Source: CAZWLY01 sp964634465
GTDB lineage: Bacteria > Desulfobacterota > Desulfarculia > G963662305
Assembly: GCA_964634465.1 (NCBI GenBank)
Contig: CAZWLY010000002.1
Span: 1 to 64,000, forward strand
Reading direction: 5' to 3'
Length of the DNA: 64,000 nt
The notes beneath the pieces are model-generated. The model had not been told where the DNA came from. It did no database searches and saw only the letters and a list, made by a program, of their open reading frames with translations. Shown piece by piece: positions 44,110-54,194 of the stretch; within the stretch, counting starts at the first letter, position 1, and every line of letters starts with the position of its first letter. A program made the translations under genes and the position numbers.

Positions 44110-44778
44110 ATGAAGAAGACCATAGTCGCCCTGGCGTTCCTCATCTTCGCCATGGCCCTCTACCTGGCCTATGTCGTCATTACCGCCCCCACGCCGGTGA
44201 CCGATACGACTCCGGCCAGGAAAGCCGCGCCCGGTGCCAGGGACAAGCTCGAGGAGCTGGCCCGGGAAAAAGGACGACTTCAGGCCCAACTGGCCGATGT
44301 CAGAAGGAAAAAAGACCGGCTTGAGACCGAGCTGGCCGCGCTGAGGCGCCAGCACGCCCGGCTGAAAAAAGAGCTGGCCGGACTCAAGGCGAAGCAGGCG
44401 GAGCGAGCCGAAGAAGGCGTCGCCTTCCGCCTTTTCGGCGAGGCGTTCAAACCCGGCCAGGCCACGCTTTCGGCCAAGGGCCGGGCCGAGGTCGCGAACA
44501 TCGCCGCGCAGATAAAGGCCCAGGCCGGCGTGAAGATCCGGGTCGAAGGCCACTCCGACTCGACCCCGCTCAGCGCCGCCACCAGGAAGAAGCACACCGA
44601 CAACCTGGGGCTGTCGTTGAAACGGGCCGAGACCGTGGCCCGGGCTCTGATCCGCCACGGCGTGGACGCCAAACGGGTCTCGGTGGCCGGCTTCGGCCCC
44701 AACCGCCCCTTGGAGTCCAACGAGACCGAGGAGGGCCGGGCCAAAAACCGCCGGGTCGATATCGTCTTCGTCAAGTAA
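44110..44778 (+). CDS. OmpA-family peptidoglycan-binding protein with coiled coil
   Basis: 222 residues. N-terminal TM anchor (about 5-25), coiled coil (about 45-100; LEELAREKGRLQAQLADVRRK type heptads), then an OmpA-like domain with VRVEGHSD-type motif (KIRVEGHSDSTP), LSLKRAETVARALI and GFGPNRPLESNETEEGRAKNRRV. The Asp and Arg that bind meso-diaminopimelate are present. It tethers the inner membrane to the cell wall. The ATG is preferred over a GTG one codon upstream. Confidence 0.88.
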   Translation: MKKTIVALAFLIFAMALYLAYVVITAPTPVTDTTPARKAAPGARDKLEELAREKGRLQAQLADVRRKKDRLETELAALRRQHARLKKELAGLKAKQAERAEEGVAFRLFGEAFKPGQATLSAKGRAEVANIAAQIKAQAGVKIRVEGHSDSTPLSAATRKKHTDNLGLSLKRAETVARALIRHGVDAKRVSVAGFGPNRPLESNETEEGRAKNRRVDIVFVK

Positions 44779-45080
44779 AAACAGGGTGTTTCGAGGTCGG
44801 GCCGAGCCCGCTGTCCATGGGCTCGGGGGCGACGATTCTTTCTTTCACTCGTCGACGAGCGGCGGGTGACTTCTGTTTTCAGCGAAGCCGCCGAGCGGCC
44901 GAACGAAAGTCTTAAGCGATCGTCGAGTCCACCTCCGGGCCGAAACGCCTGGGCGGTGCGTTTCGCCGACGGATTCGACTCTCTCGCCACGAGCGCTCGT
45001 GGAATATCGGGGGTCGGGTCCTGGCGGGGAAGGGGGTTGGGGGAAAACCTCTCCCTGGGGAGAGGTTTTCCCCGGAATCA
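44779..45080. other. 302-base gap between converging genes with a long perfect hairpin
   Basis: No gene. At 45040-45073 there is a nearly perfect inverted repeat (GGGGAAAACCTCTCC, loop CTG, then its complement). It has no T-tract on either side but could still act as a bidirectional barrier between the OmpA-like gene and ilvE. Confidence 0.5.
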
Positions 45081-46154
45081 TCAGGCGATCGCCTCTCTCC
45101 AGCCGTAGGGATCGTCGGCCCGGCCGAACTGGATGTCGGACAGTTTCTTGAACAACTCCTGGGCCAGCGGGCCGGTCTTGCCGTCGCCGATGGTGATGTC
45201 CTCGCCCTTGAAGTGGAGCAGGTTGACCGGCGCGACCACCGCCGCCGTGCCCACGCCGAAGACCTCCTCCAGCTCGCCGCTCTTGGCCTTGGTCACCACC
45301 TCGTCGATGGCGATCTGGCGCTCCACTACGTTCAGGCCCATGTCACGGGTCAGGGTCAACACCGAGTCCCGGGTGATGCCGGGCAGGATCGTCCCGGCCA
45401 GCGGCGCCGTGGCCAGCTCGTCCTTGAACTTGAACATGATGTTCATCGTGCCGACCTCTTCGACGTACTTGCGCTCGACGCCGTCCAGCCAGAGGACCTG
45501 GGCGAAGCCCTTCTTGTGGGCCTCCACCTGGGCCTTCAAGCTGGCCGCGTAGTTGCCCGAGGTCTTGGCCTCGCCGATGCCGCCCACGGCCGCCCGGACG
45601 TAGTGGTCCTCGACCATGATCCCCACCGGGGCGAAGCCCTGGGGGTAGTAGGCCCCGACCGGACCGGTGATGATGAACAGCAGGTACTCCTCGGCCGGTC
45701 TCACCCCCAGGAAGTTCTCGGTGGCGATGATGGTCGGGCGGATGTAGAGCGTCGAGCCCTCGCTTTCGGGCACCCAGTCTTTGTCCACCTGGATCAGCTT
45801 CTTCATCCCCTCGTAGACGAGATCCTCGGGAAAGGCCGGGATGCACAGCCGATCGCAGGAGCGCTGCATGCGTTTCAGGTTGTCCTTGGCCCGGAACAGG
45901 AAAATCTCGTCCTGGGGACCGCGGTAGGCTTTGAGCCCCTCGAAGACCTCCTGGGCGTAGTGAAAGACCACGCAGGCCGGCTCAAAGGGCAGCGGGCCGT
46001 AGGGTACGATCCGGGGATCGTGCCAGCCGGCCTCGGCGTTGTAGTTCAAGAGGAACATGTGGTTGGAGAAATAGTTGCCGAAGCCGAGCTTGGACTCGTC
46101 CTCGGGCTTGTAGCGCCGCATGGTGTCGCGAACCAGTGTCACCGGGATGTCCAT
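45081..46154 (-). CDS. ilvE: Branched-chain amino acid aminotransferase
   Basis: 357 residues, the large (BCAT2/eukaryote-like) form of fold IV aminotransferases. Motifs: FHYAQEVFEGLKAYRG, RPTIIATENFLGV, the PLP lysine in GEAKTSGNYAAS, EVGTMNIMF and LPGITRDSVL. It makes Leu, Ile and Val from their keto acids, or degrades them. It starts 12 bases after dapA and is transcribed with it. Confidence 0.95.
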   Translation of the reverse strand: MDIPVTLVRDTMRRYKPEDESKLGFGNYFSNHMFLLNYNAEAGWHDPRIVPYGPLPFEPACVVFHYAQEVFEGLKAYRGPQDEIFLFRAKDNLKRMQRSCDRLCIPAFPEDLVYEGMKKLIQVDKDWVPESEGSTLYIRPTIIATENFLGVRPAEEYLLFIITGPVGAYYPQGFAPVGIMVEDHYVRAAVGGIGEAKTSGNYAASLKAQVEAHKKGFAQVLWLDGVERKYVEEVGTMNIMFKFKDELATAPLAGTILPGITRDSVLTLTRDMGLNVVERQIAIDEVVTKAKSGELEEVFGVGTAAVVAPVNLLHFKGEDITIGDGKTGPLAQELFKKLSDIQFGRADDPYGWREAIA

Positions 46155-46166
46155 GAAAGCCTCCGT

Positions 46167-47063
46167 CTATATCTTGCCCAGAGCCTTGAGGGCGGATTCG
46201 AGCTTGGCTCTGTTCTCGGGTTGCATCGGCGTCAGCGGCAGGCGCACCGGTCCGGCCGGCAGGCCCATCATCGCCAGGGCCTCCTTGGCCGGCACCGGGT
46301 TGGGCTCGATGAACAGCAGCCGGATGAGGTCCAGAACCTTGTAGTGGACCTCCCTGGCCTGGTCCCACCGGCCGGCCATGGCGTGGTCGTACATCTCGAC
46401 CATCTCCGGGCCGATGACGTTGGCCACGGCCGAGATGGCCCCGTGGCCGCCCAGGGAAAGGTTGGTGTAGGTCAGGGCGTCCTCGCCGGTGAGGTGGAAA
46501 AAGGGCTTGTCCCACCGCCGGGTCGCCTCGAGGATGGCCATGGTCTGGGTGATGTCGGCCGCGGCGTCCTTGACGCCGATGATGGTCTCCACCTCTTTGG
46601 CCAACTCCAGCAGGATCGGCGGGTCCAGGTTGCGGCTGGTCCGACCGGGGATGTTGTAGATGATCACCGGCAGCTTGGTCGCCTTGGCGATGGCGGTGAA
46701 ATGGGCCTTGAGACCCGAGTTGGCCGGTTTGTTGTAGTAGGGCACCACCTGCAAGGTGGCGTCGGCCCCGACCTCCTCGGCGTGCCTGGTCATCGAGATG
46801 GCCTCGGCGGTGGAGTTGGAGCCGGTGCCGGCCATGACCGGCACCCGGCCGGCCGCCTGATCGACTACGATTTCGATTACCCGGCCGTGTTCGGCGTGGT
46901 CCAGGGTCGGCGACTCGCCGGTCGTGCCCACCGGAACCAGGCCGTGCACCCCCTGGGAGATGAAGTGATCGACCAGCTCCCTGAGCCCCTTCTCGTCGAT
47001 GGAGAAGTCGTCATTGAAAGGGGTGACAAGCGGCACCCAAACGCCGGAAAGATCGAGACTCAT
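46167..47063 (-). CDS. dapA: 4-hydroxy-tetrahydrodipicolinate synthase
   Basis: 298 residues from the ATG at 47063 with GGAGGGAGG. It condenses pyruvate and aspartate semialdehyde in lysine and diaminopimelate synthesis. Motifs: VTPFNDDFSID, GTTGESPTL, YYNKPANSGL, YNIPGRT and the Schiff-base Lys in IIGVKDAAAD; GGHGAISAVANV follows. Collinear along its whole length with E. coli DapA. Confidence 0.95.
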   Translation of the reverse strand: MSLDLSGVWVPLVTPFNDDFSIDEKGLRELVDHFISQGVHGLVPVGTTGESPTLDHAEHGRVIEIVVDQAAGRVPVMAGTGSNSTAEAISMTRHAEEVGADATLQVVPYYNKPANSGLKAHFTAIAKATKLPVIIYNIPGRTSRNLDPPILLELAKEVETIIGVKDAAADITQTMAILEATRRWDKPFFHLTGEDALTYTNLSLGGHGAISAVANVIGPEMVEMYDHAMAGRWDQAREVHYKVLDLIRLLFIEPNPVPAKEALAMMGLPAGPVRLPLTPMQPENRAKLESALKALGKI

Positions 47064-47136
47064 GACCTCCCTCCACAAACGCGCCCCACAGGGTGATCGT
47101 CGCAATCGGTCGTGATGAAAACCGGTTAAGGCCTAT

Positions 47137-47162
47137 AGACTAAGCGGGCCGCCCTGGGCCTG

Positions 47163-47166
<4 letters not shown>
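47137..47166 (-). promoter_or_regulatory. Sigma-70-type promoter for dapA-ilvE
   Basis: On the minus strand TTGACA (47166-47161) and TAGTCT (47142-47137) are 18 bp apart. The -35 overlaps the mtnA stop, so dapA can be expressed apart from mtnA. Confidence 0.5.
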
Positions 47167-48215
<1,049 letters not shown>

Positions 48216-48231
48216 CTTGGGGTTCCTCCTA

Positions 48232-48870
48232 CTAGAGCAAACGTTTTTTGAATGTCCGCCTCAGCCGGATCTGGCCGGCGGCGAAGCCGAGGATCATGCC
48301 CAGCGCACTCGCGCCGGCCCCGATGAAAAACCAGGTCGTCAGCCCGGCGCTGCTGATCGTCTCCCGTTTGAGGCTTTCGAGCCTCTCCCGCTCCTTGGCG
48401 ATGAGACGCCTGGCCAAAGCCAGGGCCCGGCTGAGTTCGGCCGGCGGCGGGTCGAGGGCGCTCGCTGCGGAGCGGCGGGCGAGACGGCGATTGAGCTCCC
48501 GCAATCGCTTCACCTCGGCTCTCAGGGCTTGCCTGGTCGCGGTCAACTCTTCGGCTCGACTGGCAAGCGACGGTCGGCTGGTCAGAAACCGGGTCAGCAC
48601 CCAGCCGACTTCTCCGTCGGCCAGCCGCACCTCGGACCAGCCGTCGCGCTCCGAGAGGAGCTCGACCGCCTGGCCGGCCCGAAGGAAGTTGGAGATCTTG
48701 AAGTCGGTGCCCGGCCCCCGGCGGATGGTGATCTTGAGGCTGTCCACCCACACCTCTTCGGCCTGGGCCGACCCGACGAGACCGAGGCCCGGTCCCAAGA
48801 CCGCCGCCAGGACGATCAGACCGGCCGCCAAAACCGGGATCAGGGCCGGCTTAGTCTTCCAGGCGGCCAT
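48232..48870 (-). CDS. SH3-domain protein with C-terminal membrane anchor
   Basis: 212 residues. The start ATG lies inside the bactofilin gene's 3' end (20-base overlap). Signal peptide about 1-38, a bacterial SH3 domain about 40-100 (VDSLKITIRRGPGTDFKI..GWSEVRLADGEVGWVL), a coiled coil about 108-175, then a TM helix about 180-200 (TWFFIGAGASALGMILGFA). This is the TIGR04211 layout, a periplasmic SH3 tethered to the inner membrane. A wall-binding role beside the bactofilin and carboxypeptidase fits. Confidence 0.85.
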   Translation of the reverse strand: MAAWKTKPALIPVLAAGLIVLAAVLGPGLGLVGSAQAEEVWVDSLKITIRRGPGTDFKISNFLRAGQAVELLSERDGWSEVRLADGEVGWVLTRFLTSRPSLASRAEELTATRQALRAEVKRLRELNRRLARRSAASALDPPPAELSRALALARRLIAKERERLESLKRETISSAGLTTWFFIGAGASALGMILGFAAGQIRLRRTFKKRLL

Positions 48871-49165
48871 CGTCTCCCTCGTTCGGGGGAGCGTCGATCG
48901 CGAACGGATCGGGCGGGACGGCCTCCACCGGGATCGGCTCGGCTCCGTCCCGATCCATGAAGGCCCGGCCGTCGAAGACGCCGCCGGCCTCGATGACCAG
49001 GCTGGGCGTATGGATATTGCCGACCACCCGGCCGCCGTCCTTGATGATGACCTTGGCCCCGAAGACCTCGCCTTCGACCAGGCCGGCGATGATGAGCACC
49101 GCATCCGAGTGGATCTGACCGACGACCTTGGTCTGCGGCCCGATGATCGATATCTGGGCGGCCAA
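48851..49165 (-). CDS. Bactofilin (CcmA-like)
   Basis: 104 residues, TTG start with TTAGGAGGG upstream. The short core ISIIGPQTKVVGQIHSD, AGLVEGEVFGAKVIIKDGGRVVGNIHTP has the hydrophobic periodicity of the bactofilin beta helix. An acidic Pro-rich tail (VEAVPPDPFAID) follows. Bactofilins form ATP-free filaments on the inner membrane and position cell-wall enzymes. It is shorter than H. pylori CcmA (about 136). It lies directly after a Csd4-type gene. Confidence 0.9.
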   Translation of the reverse strand: MAAQISIIGPQTKVVGQIHSDAVLIIAGLVEGEVFGAKVIIKDGGRVVGNIHTPSLVIEAGGVFDGRAFMDRDGAEPIPVEAVPPDPFAIDAPPNEGDDGRLED

Positions 49166-49174
49166 TTTGCCCTC

Positions 49175-50977
49175 CTAACCGGCCGGTTCCTTGAGACCCG
49201 ATTCGGCCGACACGGGCCTCGGCGCCAGGAATATGCGGCCGATGGGCGCGTCGAAGCGGAGCACGACCAGCTCCGGTTTCTCACCGCCGTTAAAGGCGTT
49301 CAATATCCCTTTCAGGGCCACCCGTTGCCCCTTTTTCAGATCGATGACCCGGCCGTCGTACTTGATCCGGCAGCTCACGCCCCGACTGGTATCGAAGTTG
49401 GCCTTGAGATCGACCAACTGAACCGTCTCGCTCCGGCTCAGATAGAGCGTTTCGCCCGGCGCAACGGCGTACTTGTCGTCGCCGCCGGTCTTGACGATGA
49501 CGTAGTCCAGGCTGGGTTTGGTCAACTGGACGTAGAACTCGCCGTAGCCGGTGTTCCCCCGTTCGGCCACGACCCGAAACCGGCGGCCCCGGCCGTCCAG
49601 GGACCAGCGCGGCATGAGACCGCCGCCGGTGTGGATCTTTATCCGTCTGTCGTCGCCGGTGTTTTTGGCGTTGGGCGGGACGAAGCCCTTGAAATTGAGG
49701 GAGAACAGTCCCTTCCGGCCGGAGGGCGTCCAGGCGTCCAAGAGCTCCAGGGTGTCGCCCTTGACCAGCGACAGGGTCAGGCCGCTGCCGACCAGTCTCT
49801 CCTCGCCGTTGACCTTGACCACGAAGTACTGGGCAGTGGGGTTGGTCTCGACGGCGGGCGGTGCGGCGGCGACCCTCTTGGCGCCGCCGGTCTTGACGTT
49901 GAGCCTGATCCAACCGCACTGGAGATGGTCCTTGCGGACGATGACGCTGGTCGGGCGGGTGATGGTGAAGCTTTTTCGGGTGTCGTTGATTCCGCCGTAG
50001 CCCAGGATGTCGCAGCTTATCCCCCGCTCGTAGTTGGCCTCGATGTGGGAGATGAAGACCTTGTCGCCCCGGTTGATGGTGAGCGTCTCTTTGTTGGCCA
50101 CCACCGTCGGCCGGCCGCCGTTGATCGACAAAACCACGTAGCGCAGCTTGGGTCGCTTCAGGTTGACGGCCGGGTTCTCGGGGATGATCCCCAGGCGCTT
50201 CATGAAGGCGTTGATGGCCAGGTTGTGGTGGCGGACCTTGAGCTCGATGGTCGGCAGGTCTTTGGAGGTTTCGATGCCGAAGGCCGGGATGCCCAATTGG
50301 GTCAGGGCGTAGAAGGTGGCCGAGCCCCGCTGCTCGGCGTGGGGCGAGCCCGGCTCCATGGTCCGGTGGTTGTTGAAGTGGAAGTAATACTTGGGATTGT
50401 CGATGGCCTGGTTGATCTCTTTGCACACGGCGCGGGCCATCTCGCCCAGCTTGATGACTTTGCCCGTCTTGGGAGAGACGAACGTTTCCGCGTCGGCGAT
50501 GATCGACTGGCCGTAACGCATGGGGTTCATCCGGGGCGAGATCCACTTGGGCCGGAAGAAGCCCGAGCCGTCGTGGAGGTTCAGCAGGAAGTCGGATTCG
50601 GCGATCAACTCCTTCAAAGTTTGGACGATCTGAGCCTCGTAGTCGGGCCGGGCCGGCTTGTCGAACTTGCGGTTCATGTCGCCGTTGGGCCCGCGCTGGT
50701 TGAGCATGATCGAGTAGAAGTTGGCCCGGGGGACGACGATCAGGTTGCCCTTCTCCAAGGTCATGTCGGCGTAGAGATCGGCCGACAGAAAGCCGCCCGG
50801 CTCGTTGCCCTGGATGCCGCCGATGAGCATCAGCGTCTTGCCCGGTCTGTGGCCTTGGATTTTGAAGACGTCCAGTTGATAGGGCGTGCCCTTGAAGTGG
50901 ACGATGTGCTCCCGTTTGGCCTGGGCCGGGGCGGCCCAGACGAGAACGGCGAGCAGGACGGCCAGGAGCCTAACCAT
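49175..50977 (-). CDS. Csd4/Pgp1-type peptidoglycan DL-carboxypeptidase (M99/M14-like)
   Basis: 600 residues. Signal peptide about 1-20. The N-terminal peptidase (about 25-260) has GGIQGNEPGGF, where Gln56 and Glu59 sit like the unusual zinc ligands Gln46 and Glu49 of H. pylori Csd4. His135 in LLNLHDGSG is the third ligand, and Glu236 in FGIETSKD is the likely catalytic base. Csd4 trims tripeptides to dipeptides in the wall. The remaining 330 residues form three beta repeats, two with the related motifs EANYERGISC and KANFDTSRGVSC. It is longer than Csd4 (about 438). Confidence 0.85.
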   Translation of the reverse strand: MVRLLAVLLAVLVWAAPAQAKREHIVHFKGTPYQLDVFKIQGHRPGKTLMLIGGIQGNEPGGFLSADLYADMTLEKGNLIVVPRANFYSIMLNQRGPNGDMNRKFDKPARPDYEAQIVQTLKELIAESDFLLNLHDGSGFFRPKWISPRMNPMRYGQSIIADAETFVSPKTGKVIKLGEMARAVCKEINQAIDNPKYYFHFNNHRTMEPGSPHAEQRGSATFYALTQLGIPAFGIETSKDLPTIELKVRHHNLAINAFMKRLGIIPENPAVNLKRPKLRYVVLSINGGRPTVVANKETLTINRGDKVFISHIEANYERGISCDILGYGGINDTRKSFTITRPTSVIVRKDHLQCGWIRLNVKTGGAKRVAAAPPAVETNPTAQYFVVKVNGEERLVGSGLTLSLVKGDTLELLDAWTPSGRKGLFSLNFKGFVPPNAKNTGDDRRIKIHTGGGLMPRWSLDGRGRRFRVVAERGNTGYGEFYVQLTKPSLDYVIVKTGGDDKYAVAPGETLYLSRSETVQLVDLKANFDTSRGVSCRIKYDGRVIDLKKGQRVALKGILNAFNGGEKPELVVLRFDAPIGRIFLAPRPVSAESGLKEPAG

Positions 50978-51854
50978 GGGGCACCTCGAAGGACCGGCTC
51001 AAGACCAGCCGTCCCTTTTTGTCGTAGACCAGGATGTCGATGCTCTTGATCGGCGCCTTGTCGTAGATGCGCCCCCTGATCGTCTTGAACTGGTAGATCG
51101 AAAAGTAGACGCCTTGCTTGTGGTTGACCGGCCGGTTCTGGCTGAGTATGGCCGACTGGGGGAACGGCTTGTAGAGCGGCGGCGACAGCTCGGTGTTCTT
51201 GGCCACGATGAAGGTGTAGCCGCTGATGCGCTTGCCGCCGCCGAGCCTGTTGAGGATCTTGTAGGAGACCTTGATCCCGTTCGGTCGGCTCAGCCTGAGG
51301 ATCTTGAGCCCCTTGACCTCGATGTGCTTGGGGTCGATGCGCTCGGCGTCGTCCACGGCGATCTTGACGGCGGTGGTGGTCGTGGTGGTCGTGGTGGTGG
51401 TGCTCGTCGAGGTGGTGGTGGTCGTCGTGGTCGGCTCGGTCTCGGCGGCGCTCTCGGGTTGGGACCGGCCGGCGGTCGCCTCCACCACCACGGCCGCGGC
51501 CTCGATGCTTTCCTCGGCCGGTTCTTCTCCGACCTCCGATTCCGCCGGCGCCTGGCCGGAGGGGGCGCTCTCCGCCGTCTCGGCGGTCGTTTCGGTTTCG
51601 GTCTTGGCCGGCGGCGGCGGAGCCTCGGTCTGGGGCAGGAAGACCTGGGCCAACAGGCGTTGGCGATCCATCCGCAGGCCGTGGTTCTGGAAGGCCAGCA
51701 GGGCCACCGCTCCGGACAGGCACACGAACAACACCACCACGGCGGTGATCCACCGCGAGGACAGCTCGAACGTCCGGATCTTGCCGAAGTTGCGGATGAC
51801 GATTATGGTCAGCCGCCGGCGCCGGGCGGCCGGGGAGCGGGTTTTGGCTTTCAC
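50970..51854 (-). CDS. Inner-membrane-anchored protein with poly-Thr linker
   Basis: 294 residues from a GTG that overlaps the upstream stop (GTGA), with GGGAGG seven bases before. A basic N-terminus (SPAARRRRLTIIVIRNFGK) is followed by one TM (about 33-54) and an acidic Ala/Glu region. Next comes a run of about 20 mostly Thr residues (139-160 region), then a C-terminal beta domain of about 120 residues (IEVKGLKILRLSRPNGIKVSYKI). Topology: cytoplasmic N-terminus, long spacer reaching the wall. No known family, though the start resembles membrane-anchored wall peptidases. It lies between the two Csd-type enzymes. Confidence 0.75.
   Translation of the reverse strand: MKAKTRSPAARRRRLTIIVIRNFGKIRTFELSSRWITAVVVLFVCLSGAVALLAFQNHGLRMDRQRLLAQVFLPQTEAPPPPAKTETETTAETAESAPSGQAPAESEVGEEPAEESIEAAAVVVEATAGRSQPESAAETEPTTTTTTTSTSTTTTTTTTTTAVKIAVDDAERIDPKHIEVKGLKILRLSRPNGIKVSYKILNRLGGGKRISGYTFIVAKNTELSPPLYKPFPQSAILSQNRPVNHKQGVYFSIYQFKTIRGRIYDKAPIKSIDILVYDKKGRLVLSRSFEVPHG
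51360..51425 (-). repeat. Thr-codon trinucleotide repeat
   Basis: About 65 bases of ACC/ACG codons (seen on the plus strand as GGT/CGT units) coding for the Thr spacer of the membrane-anchored protein. It is the same kind of repeat as at 43005-43125 in a gene 8 kb away. Confidence 0.8.
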
Positions 51855-53098
51855 CGCCTGGCCTCCCGGACCTCTATGGGCTTCCAGTTCTCCCGCCTGA
51901 TCTTCCACTCACCCCGTTCCCGAACCAGTTTGAGCGTCTTGACGCCGTAATCCTGGAACTTGTCCGAGACGTACATCTGGCGGAAGGTCAATACGGCCCG
52001 CGATCCCCTGGTCTTGATGTCGATGTCGCTGATTTGGACGTCGATGGCCTGGTACTTTTTGGCCAGTCGCGCCTTGTAAGCCCGCCACTGCCGGTAGTTC
52101 ATGCCGTAGGCCCTGAACCGCTTGGAATAGAAGGCCATGTACCGGCCCACGTCCCGGCTCTCCCAGGCCGAGACCCAGCGCTGGAGGAAGTCGATGAGCT
52201 CCTTGCGCCTGGCCGACGGCGAGCCTTGCCGCAGCGGCGGCGGGGAGGATCGGACCGGCTGCCACAGACTGGCCACCACCCGGTGGGGGGTCGGGTAGCG
52301 GTTCAAATAGAGGGTGTGCCAGCCGACCAGCTTGCGGCTGTTGATCACCGGCGCCCGGACCAGGGCCCGGTCGCCGGCCTTGAACAAGACCGCCCGGTCG
52401 ATCATCAAGACGCCCTTGGCCGACTTTTTGGGCTGGAGCCTGAATATCTCCGAGGCGTGGTCGGCGATGAAGTCCCTGAAGGCCGCCTGGGCGGTTTCGG
52501 CCTCGCCCGGTTCGATCCAGTCGATCTTCTGGCTGATGATTATCGGCGTCCCGTTCAGCTTGACCAGGCGGGACAGGTAGTCGAGGTCCTCGTTGTTCAT
52601 GGCCACGCAGCCGTTGGTCGTCCGCGAGCCCAGGGGGCGGTTGGTGCCGTGGAGATAGATGCCGTTGCCCTGGCGGCCGTCCAGCTCGTCGAATGGGTCG
52701 GGGTAGTTCAAGTGGTAGGCGGTCCGGCCGAAGATGGTTATCTTTCGATCGCGAAAGACCTTGATGAAAAAGTAAATCCCCTCCGGGGTGCGGCGATCGC
52801 CCTCGTAGACCTTGTTGCCCTTTCTCTTGCCGGTGGAGACCGGGAACGAGCGGATGAACTTGGGCCGCCCTTCGGCGTCGTAGGCGAACAGGTAGAGGGT
52901 TTGGAGGCTTTTGTCGACCAGAAGCACGTTGAAGGGGACCCCGGGTCCGGAGGTGACCACCGCGGCCGGAACGCCGGAGGGAACGTCTCCTTTACTCTGG
53001 GTCGGGGTGAGAGCGGCCGAAACTTGAGAGACGGCGGCCGGGGAAAGGAGGGCTAAAACCAGGATTGTGCAGCTCAGCCAACTTAGCCTTCGCGCCAC
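51851..53098 (-). CDS. YkuD-fold L,D-carboxypeptidase/transpeptidase with NTF2-like tail (Csd6/Pgp2-like)
   Basis: 415 residues from a GTG with AAAGGTGG upstream; longer starts are open. Signal peptide about 3-28. The YkuD domain (about 55-220) begins FNVLLVDKSLQTLYLF and has HGTNRPLGSRTTNGCVAMNN, with His about 150 and catalytic Cys about 164. The C-terminal NTF2/SnoaL-like domain (about 300-408) has LIDFLQRWVSAWESRDVGRYMAFYS. That two-domain order is typical of Csd6 and Pgp2, which shorten peptidoglycan tetrapeptides and are needed for helical shape. It is the first gene of the operon. Confidence 0.87.
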   Translation of the reverse strand: MARRLSWLSCTILVLALLSPAAVSQVSAALTPTQSKGDVPSGVPAAVVTSGPGVPFNVLLVDKSLQTLYLFAYDAEGRPKFIRSFPVSTGKRKGNKVYEGDRRTPEGIYFFIKVFRDRKITIFGRTAYHLNYPDPFDELDGRQGNGIYLHGTNRPLGSRTTNGCVAMNNEDLDYLSRLVKLNGTPIIISQKIDWIEPGEAETAQAAFRDFIADHASEIFRLQPKKSAKGVLMIDRAVLFKAGDRALVRAPVINSRKLVGWHTLYLNRYPTPHRVVASLWQPVRSSPPPLRQGSPSARRKELIDFLQRWVSAWESRDVGRYMAFYSKRFRAYGMNYRQWRAYKARLAKKYQAIDVQISDIDIKTRGSRAVLTFRQMYVSDKFQDYGVKTLKLVRERGEWKIRRENWKPIEVREARR

Positions 53099-53144
53099 AG
53101 CACCACCTTTGCCACGTCGGTTTCTTAGTGCGCGGATCACAGGC

Positions 53145-53173
53145 ACTTTACTCCATAACGCATTTCGATTCAA
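53145..53173 (-). promoter_or_regulatory. Sigma-70-type promoter for the cell-shape operon
   Basis: On the minus strand TTGAAT (53173-53168) and TAAAGT (53150-53145) are 17 bp apart, 46 bases upstream of the GTG at 53098. Confidence 0.6.
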
Positions 53174-53195
53174 GGGAAAATTGCCCCTTGCGCCC

Positions 53196-53225
53196 TTGAC
53201 AAGCGGACCGATGAATCTCTACAAT
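53196..53225 (+). promoter_or_regulatory. Sigma-70-type promoter for hbd
   Basis: TTGACA at 53196-53201 and TACAAT at 53220-53225 with 18 bp between. It is 93 bases before the hbd start and divergent from the cell-shape operon promoter. Confidence 0.65.
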
Positions 53226-53318
53226 GGCGCTCTTGAACCGGCGCGGGCCGAGCCGCGGCCCGTCCGATCGTAAGGGACGATTCTTCGGCCTGGAACCCGT
53301 AACAACGAGGAGTGCGAG

Positions 53319-54167
<849 letters not shown>

Positions 54168-54194
54168 CAGCCTTTCGAGGCGAAGGAGATCGCC

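Noticed and set aside
48248..51049. A 933-codon open frame on the plus strand opposite the SH3, bactofilin and Csd4-like genes
   Set aside because: Same reason: an antisense shadow of three genes with clear motifs, start sites and couplings.
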